A stretch of DNA of 6,154 nucleotides, from assembly GCA_964650685.1 (NCBI GenBank), contig CAZYUW010000186.1:1-6154 (forward strand), written 5' to 3'. Position 1 is the first letter of the stretch. The number at the start of each line of letters is the position of its first letter. This DNA is from Nitratifractor sp964650685 (GTDB lineage Bacteria > Campylobacterota > Campylobacteria > Campylobacterales > Sulfurovaceae). Under the pieces are notes generated by a model. It was not told the DNA's origin. It saw only the letters and a program-made list of their open reading frames with translations, and did no database searches. This document shows positions 5,825 to 6,154 of the stretch, piece by piece. Both the position numbers and the translations under genes were made by a program.

Positions 5825-6154
5825 ATGAAACTGACCCATCTGGACGAACAGAGCAAGCCCAAGATGGTAGATGTGACCGACAAATCCGATACTGTGCGTG
5901 TAGCAGTCGCGTCTGGCACTATCGAGGTGAGTAGAGATGCGTACGATGCGGTCATAAACGACACCGCCAAAAAAGGGCCCGTACTGCAGACAGCCGTCAT
6001 CGCAGCCATACAGGGGGCCAAAAGAACACCCGACCTCATCCCCATGTGTCACCCGCTGGCTCTGAGCTCTGTAAAAACAGATATAGAGGAGTTACCGGAA
6101 CTGCCAGGGTTCAAGCTGACGGTAACCGCCAAACTCACCGGAAAAACAGGGGTC
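5825..6154 (+). CDS. moaC: Cyclic pyranopterin monophosphate synthase MoaC, C-terminus cut by window edge
   Basis: Second step of molybdenum cofactor synthesis in the cytoplasm: converts the MoaA product 3',8-cyclo-7,8-dihydro-GTP to cyclic pyranopterin monophosphate. The 110 visible residues open MKLTHLDEQSKPKMVDVTDK and carry the family core KKGPVLQTAVIAAIQGAKRT, with the catalytic Lys near 49-50, then the signature DLIPMCHPL with H76. The frame is open to the window edge, stopping at LTGKTGV, just before the usual EMEALT segment and the remaining catalytic Asp/Lys; family length is about 160, so some 50 residues are outside. ATG at 5825 has AAGGAG (5813-5818) with a 6-base spacer. It is transcribed away from the recombinase-ccoG operon, sharing a 253-bp intergenic region. 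Confidence 0.97.
   Translation, partial: MKLTHLDEQSKPKMVDVTDKSDTVRVAVASGTIEVSRDAYDAVINDTAKKGPVLQTAVIAAIQGAKRTPDLIPMCHPLALSSVKTDIEELPELPGFKLTVTAKLTGKTGV

Overview
The window reads as ordinary chromosome of a Gram-negative, respiring bacterium. The gene set suggests Campylobacterota, of the Sulfurovum/Sulfurimonas/Nitratifractor kind: a CcoG-type cbb3 oxidase assembly protein, an E. coli-like Tpx, an Opr-type porin, and a RimO whose radical SAM motif is followed by AIPSFKGRLQSR. This assignment is inferred from gene content and protein style, since there is no rRNA to confirm it. Codons are mixed-GC with frequent ATA, AGA and AGG. Six genes lie on the minus strand and one, at the right end, on the plus strand.

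Reading leftwards along the minus strand from the right-hand divergent region: a TTG-started serine-recombinase-like protein (4906-5571) is followed after 14 bp by ccoG (3437-4891), and the two look like one operon. Next come thiol peroxidase tpx (2747-3268) and an outer-membrane porin-like barrel (1335-2561), each with its own probable sigma70 -10 element, GATACAAT in both cases. Last are a tiny glycine-rich lipoprotein (1033-1278) and rimO (1-1002, cut by the window edge), about 30 bp apart and probably co-transcribed from an extended -10 promoter. Diverging to the right is moaC (from 5825, cut by the window edge), the molybdopterin-precursor synthase.

The known functions are housekeeping and envelope/respiratory ones: assembly of a high-affinity terminal oxidase, peroxide detoxification in the same redox economy, an outer-membrane channel, ribosomal protein S12 modification, and molybdenum cofactor synthesis. 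No transposon, CRISPR array, tRNA or rRNA is visible.

The most unusual item is the recombinase-like protein in front of ccoG. It keeps the resolvase fold signature and a C-terminal helix-turn-helix, but the nucleophilic serine column holds Phe and the DR of the DRLGR motif is ET. It looks like a catalytically dead recombinase, possibly reused as a DNA-binding regulator. Other points worth a look are a 28-bp near-ideal inverted repeat sitting where the porin -35 should be, and an extended -10 placed so close to the lipoprotein ATG that the mRNA would be leaderless.
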